NCBI GenBank assembly: GCA_963745865.1
Contig: CAVUYZ010000002.1
Span: forward strand, 124,001 to 188,000
DNA: 64,000 nucleotides
DNA from: JAHEDH01 sp963745865
GTDB lineage: Bacteria > Actinomycetota > Acidimicrobiia > Spongiisociales > ZC4RG35
Reading direction: 5' to 3'
Part shown: positions 48,533-57,117 of the stretch, one piece after another
How positions within the stretch are numbered: position 1 is the stretch's first letter
Layout of the letters: each line of letters starts with the position of its first letter
Translations under genes and position numbers: made by a program
Notes under the pieces: generated by a model
Told to the model about the DNA's origin: nothing
Seen by the model: only the letters and a program-made list of their open reading frames with translations
Database searches by the model: none

Positions 48533-49630
48533 CTAATACCTGACTCGGGGATCGACGAGTGAATAGATGATGTCGACGGCCAGGCTGATCAGGGCCACGA
48601 AGAGGGCGAAGATCGTGATGACGCTCTGCACGGCGGTGTAGTCCCGGGCGGAGATGCGCTGCACGAGATATTGGCCCATGCCTGGCCATGAGAACACGGT
48701 CTCGGTGAGGACTGCGCCTGCCAGCAGGATCGCCACCTGGAGTCCGATCAGGGTGATCACGGGGATGAGTGCGTTCTTGAGCGCATGACCGTAGGTGAGC
48801 ACACGCTCGGAGATCCCTCGGGCGCGCCCGGCAGAGATGTAGTCCATCTGGAGGGTCTCGATCACGTTGATGCGGGTGAGCCGGATGAAGACGCCGGAGA
48901 GGATGAGACCGAGTGACAGCACCGGGAGAGTGAGGTGGGCGAGAACCGATCGGAATGCAGCCATGTTGGTCTCGAGGATGGAGTCAACCAGCAGAATGTT
49001 GGTCGTTCGGTCGAGCGTCGTTGCTACGACCGCGTCGATTCGTCCCGCAACAGGGAACCACCCGAGCTTGACGGCGAGCACCAGTTGAAGCATCAGGCCG
49101 AGCCAGAAGATCGGTATCGAGTAGATGACGACCGAGAACAGTCGCAACGTGTAGTCGGGAGTGTGTTTTCGCTTGGATGCGGCGTAGGTGCCGGCGAAGA
49201 CTCCGATGAGGAGCGCCAGGATCGCGCCCGGTATCACCAACTCGAGCGTGGCGGGGAATCGTTCGCTCATCTCGTCGATGATGGGGCGTTGCCCACCGGT
49301 CAATGCGGTCCCGAAGTCGAAGGTGACGATGCTCCCGATGAAACGTCCGTACTGAATGATGATCGGATCGTCCAACCCGAGTTGGGCGTTGAGACGGGCG
49401 ACGGTCTCGGCGCTGCCTTTTGGGCCGAGTGCAGAGCTGACGGGGTCGCCGGGCAGGATCCTCATGACGAGGAAGACGAGGGTGGCGAGGATGAAGACCA
49501 TCGGCAGCGTCAGGCCGATGCGGGTGATGATGAAGCGGCGGAGGCCGGTCGAGCCGGTCGCGAAGATGTAGAGCAAGCCCGCCGCAGCCGGCAGGCCGAT
49601 CGCTAGGAAGATGATTGCGAGTGGGGACAC
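48533..49630 (-). CDS. oppB: Oligopeptide ABC permease, OppB type
   Basis: First permease, six main helices. RFIITRIGLTLPMVFIL and FLVMRILPGDPV at the N terminus and the EAA loop YISAGRARGISERVL near the C terminus identify it. GTG at 49630 is chosen because the longer in-frame start (49669) lies inside the intercistronic hairpin; an extra N-terminal helix (LAIIFLAIGLPAAAGLLYIF) precedes the standard start and is unusual for OppB. oppC starts nine bases after its stop. Confidence 0.9.
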   Translation of the reverse strand: MSPLAIIFLAIGLPAAAGLLYIFATGSTGLRRFIITRIGLTLPMVFILATLVFLVMRILPGDPVSSALGPKGSAETVARLNAQLGLDDPIIIQYGRFIGSIVTFDFGTALTGGQRPIIDEMSERFPATLELVIPGAILALLIGVFAGTYAASKRKHTPDYTLRLFSVVIYSIPIFWLGLMLQLVLAVKLGWFPVAGRIDAVVATTLDRTTNILLVDSILETNMAAFRSVLAHLTLPVLSLGLILSGVFIRLTRINVIETLQMDYISAGRARGISERVLTYGHALKNALIPVITLIGLQVAILLAGAVLTETVFSWPGMGQYLVQRISARDYTAVQSVITIFALFVALISLAVDIIYSLVDPRVRY

Positions 49631-49643
49631 GGAGAGAAAGGGA

Positions 49644-49673
49644 GGGGGTGGGCGCAACTGTGCGCCCACCCCC
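49644..49673 (-). terminator. Intercistronic hairpin between oppA and oppB
   Basis: A 13-bp perfect stem (49644-49656 with 49661-49673) with an ACTG loop lies ten bases after the oppA stop. In importer operons such a stem lets the binding-protein mRNA accumulate over the permease part through partial termination or protection from 3' decay. Confidence 0.8.
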
Positions 49674-49682
49674 TGGGTTTGG

Positions 49683-51392
49683 CTACTTGTCGGTGGTCAG
49701 GAGCGAGTAGTTGAACTCGATCGTCGGGCCAATGTTCAGCGTGTCGGCGCTGTTGGCGCCGCTGGCTGAGATGTAGTCGGGATAGACCACATGCTCGGCC
49801 TCGAAGAACAGCGGCAGAGTCACGACCAGTTCCGCATAGAGATCCTGTGCCTCTGCGTAGATCGCGGCCCGCTCGTCCTGATCGGTCGTCGTGCTGCCCT
49901 GCTGGAGCAGCTCGACCAGCCGGTCGGCGTCGGCGTTGATACCGACGTTGTCGGCGTCGGTCACGCTTGTTCCGAGACCGCCGTTGTACACGAACGGCTC
50001 CAGGTAGTTGGAGGGATCCGGATAGTCGAAGAACCAACCGAGCACACCGTTGGGGTAGGCCTCGCCACCGGTCAGGGCGGACACGTAGGTGCTCCACTCC
50101 TGGGCCTGCAGCGTGACATCGATCACGCCCGTTGCCTCGAGCTGCTGCTCGATCACGGCCATCCAGTCGGCAGTGGTGGCACCGTAGTGCTCCGGCGGGT
50201 ACCACAGGTCGAGCTGCAGCTTGTTGTTCTCGTCGTAGCCGGCCTCAGCCAGGAAAGCACGTGCAGCGTCCTGATCCGGAGCCGCGTATGCCGCATCGAA
50301 TGCCTCGTTCGCACCGAGGAAGCCCGGGGGCACCATCGAGTACAGAGGCTCGACCTGTCCACCGAAGACGACATCGGAGATCTCGTCACGGTCGAGTGCG
50401 GCGGCCATACCCTTGCGGACATTGAGGTCGTCCATGGGTGGGATCGCATAGTTGAGGATCAGATAGCGGATCGAGCCACCCTGGATCGTGCCGACGTTGA
50501 GGTCGGTCTCCGATTCGAGCTGTGACACGAGTTCGGTGCCAAGGATGCGCCATGCGATATCGATCTCACCGTTCTGAACGGCGAGTGCCATCGTCTGAGG
50601 ATCCGAGAAGTAGCGAACGATGATCCGATCGACCTGCGGTGTGAGGTCGCCGTTGTAGTACTCGTTGGGCAACAGCACCGTCTGCTCGTTGGGGGTGTAC
50701 TCACTGATGTACCACGGTCCGACGCCGTAGATCGGCGCCTCGGGGAAGAGCACACACTCATCGAGCGGGTAGAGGTCGGGATGGGTCGGGATGTACGGCG
50801 CTCCCGCCAGGATCTGGGGGAAGTAGGCAGCCGGTGCCGACAACTGGAACACGATGGTGCTGTCGTCTGGCGCCGTGATGCTGTCGACGTACGGGGTCGC
50901 CAGGGTGGCGCCGACCGCATTCGGGCAGTCCGGGCTGATCGTCAAGAGGCGATTCAACTGCTCGGCATACAAACCGGCGGTCAGGTCCAGTCCGTCACCG
51001 AACTTGATGCCCTCGCGCAACGTGAACGTATACGTCAGTCCGTCATCGGAGATGTCGGGGAAATCAGTCGCCAAGCCTGTGGTCAGGTCGGCCGTTCCCG
51101 GCGTCCACTTCAACAGGCCCTCACCGGTGTTCTTGATGAGTTCCCAATCGTGGACGGAGTAGGCATCGCCCGCGTCGAGAGAGGCGATCGAATCGGTGGT
51201 GCCGATGATGATCGTCTTCTCGCCGGCTTCCGGCGCTGCCGTTGTCGTCGTGGTTGGTTCGGCAGCGGTCGTCGTGGTTGCGACGTCTCCGGCCGTTGTG
51301 GTCGTGGGCTCGTCCTCGACGCTGTCGCTACTACATGCAGCGAGGATCAGAGCAAAGATCGCGAGAAGCGCGATCCATCTCGTGGGTTTCAT
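49683..51392 (-). CDS. oppA: Oligopeptide ABC importer substrate-binding lipoprotein
   Basis: About 569 aa. The lipoprotein signal ends at the lipobox LILAACSS, followed by a Thr-rich linker with three TTTT(T) runs. The family 5 extracellular solute-binding fold follows (TLREGIKFGDG, FQLSAPAAYFPQIL, GVGPWYISEYTPNE, FGGQVEPLYSMVPPG). ATG 51392 has GGGAG seven bases upstream; an ATG four codons earlier overlaps that SD. First gene of the operon. The ligand is probably a peptide, but dipeptide, nickel or glycoside cannot be excluded. Confidence 0.93.
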   Translation of the reverse strand: MKPTRWIALLAIFALILAACSSDSVEDEPTTTTAGDVATTTTAAEPTTTTTAAPEAGEKTIIIGTTDSIASLDAGDAYSVHDWELIKNTGEGLLKWTPGTADLTTGLATDFPDISDDGLTYTFTLREGIKFGDGLDLTAGLYAEQLNRLLTISPDCPNAVGATLATPYVDSITAPDDSTIVFQLSAPAAYFPQILAGAPYIPTHPDLYPLDECVLFPEAPIYGVGPWYISEYTPNEQTVLLPNEYYNGDLTPQVDRIIVRYFSDPQTMALAVQNGEIDIAWRILGTELVSQLESETDLNVGTIQGGSIRYLILNYAIPPMDDLNVRKGMAAALDRDEISDVVFGGQVEPLYSMVPPGFLGANEAFDAAYAAPDQDAARAFLAEAGYDENNKLQLDLWYPPEHYGATTADWMAVIEQQLEATGVIDVTLQAQEWSTYVSALTGGEAYPNGVLGWFFDYPDPSNYLEPFVYNGGLGTSVTDADNVGINADADRLVELLQQGSTTTDQDERAAIYAEAQDLYAELVVTLPLFFEAEHVVYPDYISASGANSADTLNIGPTIEFNYSLLTTDK

Positions 51393-51506
51393 GTGGTCTC
51401 CCATTGTTGCCTTCGGTCACCGGTGTTTAGCCGGAAGAATCAACGCTACCTCGTCGAACCCGCCGGTGCACCTCAGTGGGTTCATGGCCGATCGAGCCGG
51501 AACGTG

Positions 51507-51914
51507 TCAGCCTCGCTGCTCGAGCACGGCGAGCAGCGCTCGGCCGTACGCGTCGGGGGCAGTGTCGGCGATGAAAGACTCCTCTGCCCCGTCGAGGTCG
51601 ATGTCAACCCGGTATCCATCAGCCGTGCGGGCCAGCCCGACCAGGCGCTCCTCGAGCAGGTTCCTGAGTTGGCTCTCGCTCGGAACCCAGATCACATCCT
51701 GGGTGAGGATGTAGTCGAGCGACCACTCGACCGCGCCGTTGAAGGTGATGGCGGCGATCCCGTCGGCAAGCCGTTGGATGTCGACGGACAGGTCGGCGAT
51801 GATGAAGCGCTCGTCGTCGAGATTTCGATCGGGGATGTGAAACGAGTCGAACCGCGCCGGTTCCCACTTCAATCCAGCGGTTCGCAGCTGTTTGGCGAGT
51901 CCGATCGAGAGCAT
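51507..51914 (-). CDS. Conserved actinobacterial protein, unknown function
   Basis: 135 aa, soluble. MLSIGLAKQLRTAGLKWEPA, then FHIPDRNLDDERFIIADLSV and WVPSESQLRNLLEERL resemble small actinobacterial proteins sometimes labelled 'pilus assembly CpaE' without good reason. No ATPase motif is present, so that label should not be used. It follows the metallophosphoesterase gene by nine bases in the same direction. Confidence 0.72.
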   Translation of the reverse strand: MLSIGLAKQLRTAGLKWEPARFDSFHIPDRNLDDERFIIADLSVDIQRLADGIAAITFNGAVEWSLDYILTQDVIWVPSESQLRNLLEERLVGLARTADGYRVDIDLDGAEESFIADTAPDAYGRALLAVLEQRG

Positions 51915-51923
51915 GAATCGAGG

Positions 51924-52634
51924 CTAACTCGGGGTCAGTTGGTCGAGATCGACGAAGAGGACCGCATCCTCGAGCGGGCCACGGTCGTGCCCGAGGGATT
52001 CGAAGCGGGTTCCGTTGAGTGTGGCGGTCGCCCGTTGGTGCCAGTGGCCGTGGATCCACAGTGCAGGCGTGTGCTGCTTCTGGAGTGCCTGCAACCTCTT
52101 CCGATGGTCAGAGGCCCTCCGTCGGATCGACCACGGGATGGAGAGGCTGGGTCGTCCCGACACGGGCATCCCCGGCACGGTGTCGTGGGCGACGACGATG
52201 TCGATGCCGTTGGCCGACATCGCCCGGTACCACTGAGCCTCGCTCGGGATCTCGTCCTGGAACCAGGTTCGACCCGGAAACCGGGCAAATTGATCGATCG
52301 ACACCGCTCCGCCCATGAACAGCAGCCGTCTGCCCCCGGCAGGGAGGGTCGAGCCGCGTGGCATCCATCGGATGTTTGGTACGAGCTCGACGGGCTCGGT
52401 CGTGTCGTGGGGAAGCTCGTCGTGATCTTCGTGGTTCCCGTCGCAGAATGAGATGACCACGTCCCGGTCGACCGCGTGGGCGCTCACCCGATCGATGTAC
52501 TCGCGGCCCTCGACGTGGCGCGGCCAGTAACCGAAGTCCCCGACGTGGAAGATGTGGTCGGCGCCCTGCGAGGCGGCTAGGTCGATCGAGGCAATGGCGA
52601 AGTCGCTGCCGGCATGCCAGTCGCCGGCGAACAT
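51924..52634 (-). CDS. Calcineurin-like metallophosphoesterase
   Basis: About 236 aa with the five metal motifs of the family: GDWH near the N terminus, GDFG, GNHE (CDGNHED), a lone His in VVAHD and GHWH (IHGHWHQ). ATG 52634 is used; a TTG three codons upstream would abut the IF-1 stop. Substrate unknown; phosphoprotein, nucleotide or nucleic-acid ends are all possible. It forms a run with the IF-1-like gene. Confidence 0.85.
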   Translation of the reverse strand: MFAGDWHAGSDFAIASIDLAASQGADHIFHVGDFGYWPRHVEGREYIDRVSAHAVDRDVVISFCDGNHEDHDELPHDTTEPVELVPNIRWMPRGSTLPAGGRRLLFMGGAVSIDQFARFPGRTWFQDEIPSEAQWYRAMSANGIDIVVAHDTVPGMPVSGRPSLSIPWSIRRRASDHRKRLQALQKQHTPALWIHGHWHQRATATLNGTRFESLGHDRGPLEDAVLFVDLDQLTPS

Positions 52635-52643
52635 GACCTTCAA

Positions 52644-52868
52644 CTACCGATAGCGCCAGACGATGCGGCCCTTGGTGGGGTCGTACGTCGACACTTCGAC
52701 GTCAACTTCATCTCCGGGAAGAATGCGGATCATGCGACCGCGACGCATCCTGCCGCTGGGTCGTGCGGTCACCTCGAGGCCCCCTTCGATCTCCACCAGA
52801 AAAGTGGCGGAACGAAGGACACTCTTCACGGTGCCCCGCATCCTGATGTATTCGTCCTCGTCTGACAT
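52644..52868 (-). CDS. infA: Translation initiation factor IF-1, divergent
   Basis: 74-aa OB-fold protein. ATFLVEIEGGLEVTARPSGRM and IRILPGDEVDVEVSTYDPTKGRIVWRYR match IF-1. The loop normally reading AHISGKMR-HYIRI is altered to ARPSGRMRRGRMIRI and the N terminus is short and acidic (MSDEDEYIRM). It is not in a ribosomal-protein operon, so it may be a second IF-1-like protein rather than the housekeeping copy. Confidence 0.82.
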   Translation of the reverse strand: MSDEDEYIRMRGTVKSVLRSATFLVEIEGGLEVTARPSGRMRRGRMIRILPGDEVDVEVSTYDPTKGRIVWRYR

Positions 52869-52911
52869 GTGATCCTTACGTGTGGGAGGTGTCGAAAAAG
52901 CTTACAAGCTG

Positions 52912-53862
52912 TCAGGGGGCGGACATCCTGGTCCCGATGGAGCCGACCGCCTGGTCCGGGAGCGGCTGACGGAACCGGCCGTCGGGGATCGGGGCGCCGA
53001 CCCTGACCAGCGCGAGGTTCCATGACGGGGACGAGCCGAGCGCCCAGCGAAGGAACCGAACGGAACCGGACCCGATCAGATGATCTGCTGAGCGTGGTTC
53101 GAGCCCCAGAATGCTGCTGACCCGAGATGGCATCGTCGCCAGGGCACCCCGGTACAGCGCCCGGTAGCCCAGCCGCTGGGCAGAATCGAGGGGAGGGTTC
53201 GACAGGAATCCGCGTGTCTCGATCATCCCCGGCGAGTCCGACAGCGCTGGATGTTGATCGATCCAATGGGCAAGACTCGCAGCGGTGTCCGGGAGGGGGT
53301 CCGCCCCGAGCAGGCGTCCGACCTCGGTCTGCTCACGGACGAACCTGTCGGCATCTTCAGGAGAGAGGCGTTGGGCACCGAACGCCTGGTAGGTCTGGAG
53401 AAACGAATCGGTGAGCGCGTTGTGCACCCACGCCGCCATCCCGGGGTTCGACGCCGAGTACGCCACGTCGCGGTGCGAGGTCCCCCGGACTGGTCGGTGG
53501 GCGCGGCGAACGATCCCCACTGCCCGCTCGACTTCGGGCAGTGCTCCATAGGTGGTCGCTGTGACATACGAGGAGGTTCGCGACAGACGACCGAGTGGGT
53601 CGGCCCGGTAGCTGGAGTGATCGCGGACGCCTGCGGCGACCTCGGGATGGGCTGCCTGCGTCAGGAGCGCCCGTATGCCTCCGACGAAGGCAGAGGCGTC
53701 GCCGATCACCCGCCAACTGACCGAGTCCGGGCCGAAGAGTCCCGGGTCACCCGGGTGCTCGAGCGTCCCTGCTAGGGGATATTCGGCGTGGCCGAACGGG
53801 TCAGTGGCCCGATCGACGATCCGGTTCCGCCATCCATTCACGAGTGCGGTCATCGGTTGCAT
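52912..53862 (-). CDS. MpaB/rubber-oxygenase-like (DUF2236) protein
   Basis: 316 aa, all-helical. DSVSWRVIGDASAFVGGIRALLTQAAHPEVAAGV is the hallmark start of the oxygenase MpaB family, followed by RTSSYVTATTYG, HRPVRGT and the conserved WVHNALTDSFL. Family members related to Lcp latex-clearing protein bind haem b through His residues of these segments. Substrate unknown. ATG 53862 (or 53853). Confidence 0.87.
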   Translation of the reverse strand: MQPMTALVNGWRNRIVDRATDPFGHAEYPLAGTLEHPGDPGLFGPDSVSWRVIGDASAFVGGIRALLTQAAHPEVAAGVRDHSSYRADPLGRLSRTSSYVTATTYGALPEVERAVGIVRRAHRPVRGTSHRDVAYSASNPGMAAWVHNALTDSFLQTYQAFGAQRLSPEDADRFVREQTEVGRLLGADPLPDTAASLAHWIDQHPALSDSPGMIETRGFLSNPPLDSAQRLGYRALYRGALATMPSRVSSILGLEPRSADHLIGSGSVRFLRWALGSSPSWNLALVRVGAPIPDGRFRQPLPDQAVGSIGTRMSAP

Positions 53863-53947
53863 GAGAGCAGGATCGCCTGTCGGGCGGGCTAGGGGGAATC
53901 GTCAGCCGACCGGGCCATCGAGCAGTTCGGCGACCACTGAGCAATTC

Positions 53948-55170
53948 TCATCTCGGGCGAGCAGTTTGCCGCACTAGGTCGCCGAAGCTCTCGTAGGCGC
54001 TGCCGAAGGGGGACTCGAAATACAGATCGTCACATGCGGCGGGATCGCCCAACGAGCACGCGTCCCAATTGGCGTCGAGGTCGGGATCCTCGCCGTAGGT
54101 GAAGGGATCGCCGGAGTCGTCGAACTCGCACGGGCGGCTCTGACGCCGACCGGGTCTCACCACAGGTCAGTGCGAACGTCTCATAGGCGCTGCCGATCGG
54201 GGATGCGCCGAAGAGTTGGTCGCACGAGAGCGCATCGCCGTCACCGCAATCGTCGTACAGCCCGTCGAGTAGTCACATCGTCGCCGTATGCCAGCGCGTC
54301 GCTGCCGTACTTGTCGCCACAGCGGGTGGTGAAGGAGTAGAAGTCGACGGTTCCGCCGCAGGTCACGGCGAAGAGCTCGTAGACGTTGAACGACGAGAAG
54401 TAGAGCTCGTCACACGATCCCCACACGCCCGACTCGCACTCGCTCCACAGCTGGTCGAGAGCCGGGTCGTCGCCAAAGGTGACCGCGTCGAAGGCGTCAC
54501 CGAACCCGTCGCCCAAGGCCGCCCAAGTCACCGAGGTCACCCAGATCACCCAGGTCGCCCAGTCGCCCAGGTCACCGAGGCCTCCCAGGCTGTCACCGAA
54601 TGCTCCGAACACCGCTCCGAGGACGTTGTCGAGGAGCACCGTCTCGACGTCGACGGAGATCGCAGTGTCACAGTTGAGCGTGGTCCAGGCTTCGATCCGC
54701 TGCGCCGACTCGGTAATTGCGGGATCGTCGAGCGCTCCAGGATCGATGTTGTCGAGCGCACCGTCGAGGCTCTCGAGGGAATCGAGTTGCTCTCGCAGTC
54801 CCTCGACCGAATCCGAGATCGTCGCGAAGTCGTCGCGAATGTCGGTTGGAGCGGTCTCGGCCAAGGCGTCGATCGTGTCGTAGAACTCGACGATCGCGCC
54901 GATGAATTCTCGACCGACCTGTTCCTGGTCGATCGACTCGGGATCGGCGAGCGACTCGGCGCTGAACACGTCGCCGAGATTCGACTCGAGGTCGAAGACG
55001 GCCACTTTCAAGGAGTTGCAGACGTCGTCGGCCGACGCGGTGGGAACCGTCGTCGTGGTGGTGGTCGGAGCGGCGGTAGTCGTGGTGTCGCCGTCCGAGT
55101 CGGCATCGGAAGTGCACGATGCGATCACCAGCGCCAAGCCGGTGAGCAGTGCGAGCGTCCTCTGTGTCAC
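53948..55170 (-). CDS. Lipoprotein with three Cys-rich repeats, frameshifted
   Basis: GTG 55170 opens a lipoprotein signal (LALVIASCTSD), then a Thr linker and a helical domain (VCNSLKVAVFDLESNLGDVF). A Gly-Asp-Leu repeat stretch follows, partly read out of frame. The C terminus carries three copies of a module like GDDPxLDxLWxxCExGDxxSCDELYFxSPxGSxYExF: LDQLWSECESGVWGSCDELYF, then LDGLYDDCGDGDALSCDQLF, then LDANWDACSLGDPAACDDLYF (each shortened here). Two +1 shifts (near 54265 and 54145) separate the modules; the total length is 2 mod 3, as expected. Similar Cys modules occur in other actinobacterial exported proteins. Function unknown. Confidence 0.65.
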
Positions 55171-55277
55171 GTGATAGTCCCCTCGTGCAGGTGCGGTCGA
55201 GAACCGTATCGACCTGATCGGAATGTATCTGAAGTCATCGTCTACCCGAAGGGTGAGTGATGGGCCATACTCGGAGC

Positions 55278-56120
55278 ATGTACGAGATTCATGAGCGTCC
55301 GCAGATGCACCAACCGGTCCTGGTTGCCGGCTTCGACGGATGGATCAACGCCGGGGGAGCGGCGACCAACACGCTCGAGTGGATTGCGGACGGAGCCGAG
55401 CCGTTCGTGTCGTTCGATGGAGATCGCTTGTTCGACTACCGGGACCAGCGACCGATACATGAGATCCGTGAGGGTGTCATCGAAGCCTTCGAGTGGCCGA
55501 CGGTGACGATGACACATGTCCGGCGAGGTGGTCGCGATCTCGTGCTGCTCTCGGGAACCGAGCCGGCCTTGAACTGGCAGGCGTTCGTGGGGACGGTCGC
55601 CGACCTGTCGCTCGAGCTGGAGGTCTCCGAGCTGATCGGAATCGGGGGCATTCCGTGGGCGGTTCCGCACACCCGCCCCATCCCGGTGCTCACCACCGCC
55701 TCGGATCGCAGTCGGATACCTGCCGACGACGAGCATCCCGAGGGGATCATCCGGGTGCCGGCGGCCGTGAGCCGCGCCATCGAGGTTCGGCTGACATCGG
55801 CGGGCATTCCAGCGATGGGATTCTGGGCTCGCGTTCCCCAGTACGTCGGCGTCGACCTCCATGCTGCTGCGCTCTCGCTGCTCGCCCGTCTCGGATCGCA
55901 CTTGGGGATCGTCTTCGACACCTCGGAACTGATGGTCGAGGTCGATGCTCAGCGGGAGCATCTCGACGCGATCGCCTCGGCCCGCCCCGACCTCGCGGTC
56001 ATGATCCAGAAGCTCGAATCGATCGTGGATGTGGCGGACCCGGCCGACGGTGAGCAGCTTGCGTCTGAAATCGAGCGGTTTCTGCGCAACCGTCCCGACG
56101 ATGACGGTCTCGCAGGGTGA
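55278..56120 (+). CDS. PAC2-family protein (proteasome-assembly-chaperone-like)
   Basis: 280 aa. MYEIHERPQMHQPVLVAGFDGWINAGGAAT and LVLLSGTEPALNWQAF, with GGIPWAVPHTRPIPV, are typical of actinobacterial PAC2 proteins. Related proteins help 20S proteasome assembly in eukaryotes and archaea; the bacterial role is not settled. ATG 55278 is preferred to one at 55257. No proteasome genes are nearby. Confidence 0.88.
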   Translation: MYEIHERPQMHQPVLVAGFDGWINAGGAATNTLEWIADGAEPFVSFDGDRLFDYRDQRPIHEIREGVIEAFEWPTVTMTHVRRGGRDLVLLSGTEPALNWQAFVGTVADLSLELEVSELIGIGGIPWAVPHTRPIPVLTTASDRSRIPADDEHPEGIIRVPAAVSRAIEVRLTSAGIPAMGFWARVPQYVGVDLHAAALSLLARLGSHLGIVFDTSELMVEVDAQREHLDAIASARPDLAVMIQKLESIVDVADPADGEQLASEIERFLRNRPDDDGLAG

Positions 56121-56141
56121 CGACCGATTAGGTTGGCGGTC

Positions 56142-56417
56142 GTGGACAACGAACGCGAGATACTCGAAAAGGTGACGGTTCGGCTGCGGAGGGCCATCGA
56201 GAACGGGACGGGGACCAGTTTCGATCCCGACGAGGTCCAGTTCGTCGGCCAGCTTCTCCATGCATTCGGATCTGCCATTTCCAACGCCGGCGGCGGCGGA
56301 CGTGAAGCCTGTGTGGTGTGCGGGAGTGCCGAGCATCCCGAACAGGCCGTTGGCGCCTACCCGAAGCACGACTACGAGCCGGGGATTCTCGTGCCCAAGG
56401 TGACGAGTGGGGAGTGA
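56142..56417 (+). CDS. Small protein with a CxxC, unknown
   Basis: 91 aa from GTG 56142 (or 94 from TTG 56133). It is a charged helical start (EREILEKVTVRLRRAIENG) followed by REACVVCGSAEHPEQAVG. The single CxxC and His could bind metal or act in redox. It overlaps the next gene's GTG by 11 bases, suggesting coupling. No family recognised. Confidence 0.55.
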   Translation: MDNEREILEKVTVRLRRAIENGTGTSFDPDEVQFVGQLLHAFGSAISNAGGGGREACVVCGSAEHPEQAVGAYPKHDYEPGILVPKVTSGE

Positions 56418-57114
56418 CTTCTCGGCACTGAAGGCGCTCTACATCAACTGCACGCTCAAGAAGTCGCCGGAAATCTCGAACACCCAAGGTCTGATGGACC
56501 TCTCGATGGCGATCATGCGCACCAATGGGGTGACAGTCGAGAGCATTCGGGCCGTCGACGAAGACATCGCCACCGGTGTGTGGCCCGACATGACCGACCA
56601 CGGTTGGGCGACTGACGCGTGGCCGGACATCTATCGCAGAGTCCAGGCAGCGGACATCCTCGTGATCGGAACCCCGATCTGGCTGGGGGACAAGTCATCG
56701 GTGTGCGGCCGGGTCATCGAACGTCTGTACTCGAGTTCCGGCGAACTCAACGAGGCCGGTCAGTATGCCTACTACGGCAAGGTCGGTGGCTGCGTGGTGA
56801 CAGGCAACGAAGATGGCATCAAGCACGTCGCGATGAACGTCCTCTACTCGCTCCAGCACATCGGGTACGTGATCCCGCCGCAGGCTGACGCCGGTTGGAT
56901 CGGCGAGGCCGGTCCAGGTCCGTCCTACCTCGACGAGGGCTCTGGCGGCCCGGAGAACGACTTCACCAATCGCAACACCACCTTCATGACGTGGAATTTG
57001 ATGCATCTGGCCCGGATGCTGAAGGACGAGGGCGGCGTGCCGGCCCACGGCAATCAGCGATCTGCGTGGGATGCGGGAGCCAGATTCGACTTCCCCAATC
57101 CCGAGTATCGGTGA
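56407..57114 (+). CDS. Flavodoxin-fold NADPH-dependent FMN reductase
   Basis: 235 aa. ALYINCTLKKSPEISNTQGL is the FMN-phosphate loop region; ILVIGTPIWLGDKSSVCGRVIERL and the KVGGCVVTGNEDGIKHVAMNVLYSLQHIGYVIPP segment match the FMN-reductase/WrbA-like family. GTG 56407 overlaps the small upstream gene. It converges with the TetR gene, only three bases apart. It is likely a quinone or flavin reductase. Confidence 0.88.
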   Translation: MGSDFSALKALYINCTLKKSPEISNTQGLMDLSMAIMRTNGVTVESIRAVDEDIATGVWPDMTDHGWATDAWPDIYRRVQAADILVIGTPIWLGDKSSVCGRVIERLYSSSGELNEAGQYAYYGKVGGCVVTGNEDGIKHVAMNVLYSLQHIGYVIPPQADAGWIGEAGPGPSYLDEGSGGPENDFTNRNTTFMTWNLMHLARMLKDEGGVPAHGNQRSAWDAGARFDFPNPEYR

Positions 57115-57117
57115 TCG

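Noticed and set aside
5507..55170. Programmed +1 frameshifting as a genome-wide mechanism
   Set aside because: The shift sites share no heptamer, lie in unrelated genes and include low-complexity linkers; only two share a CGA codon. Kept as a remote alternative only.
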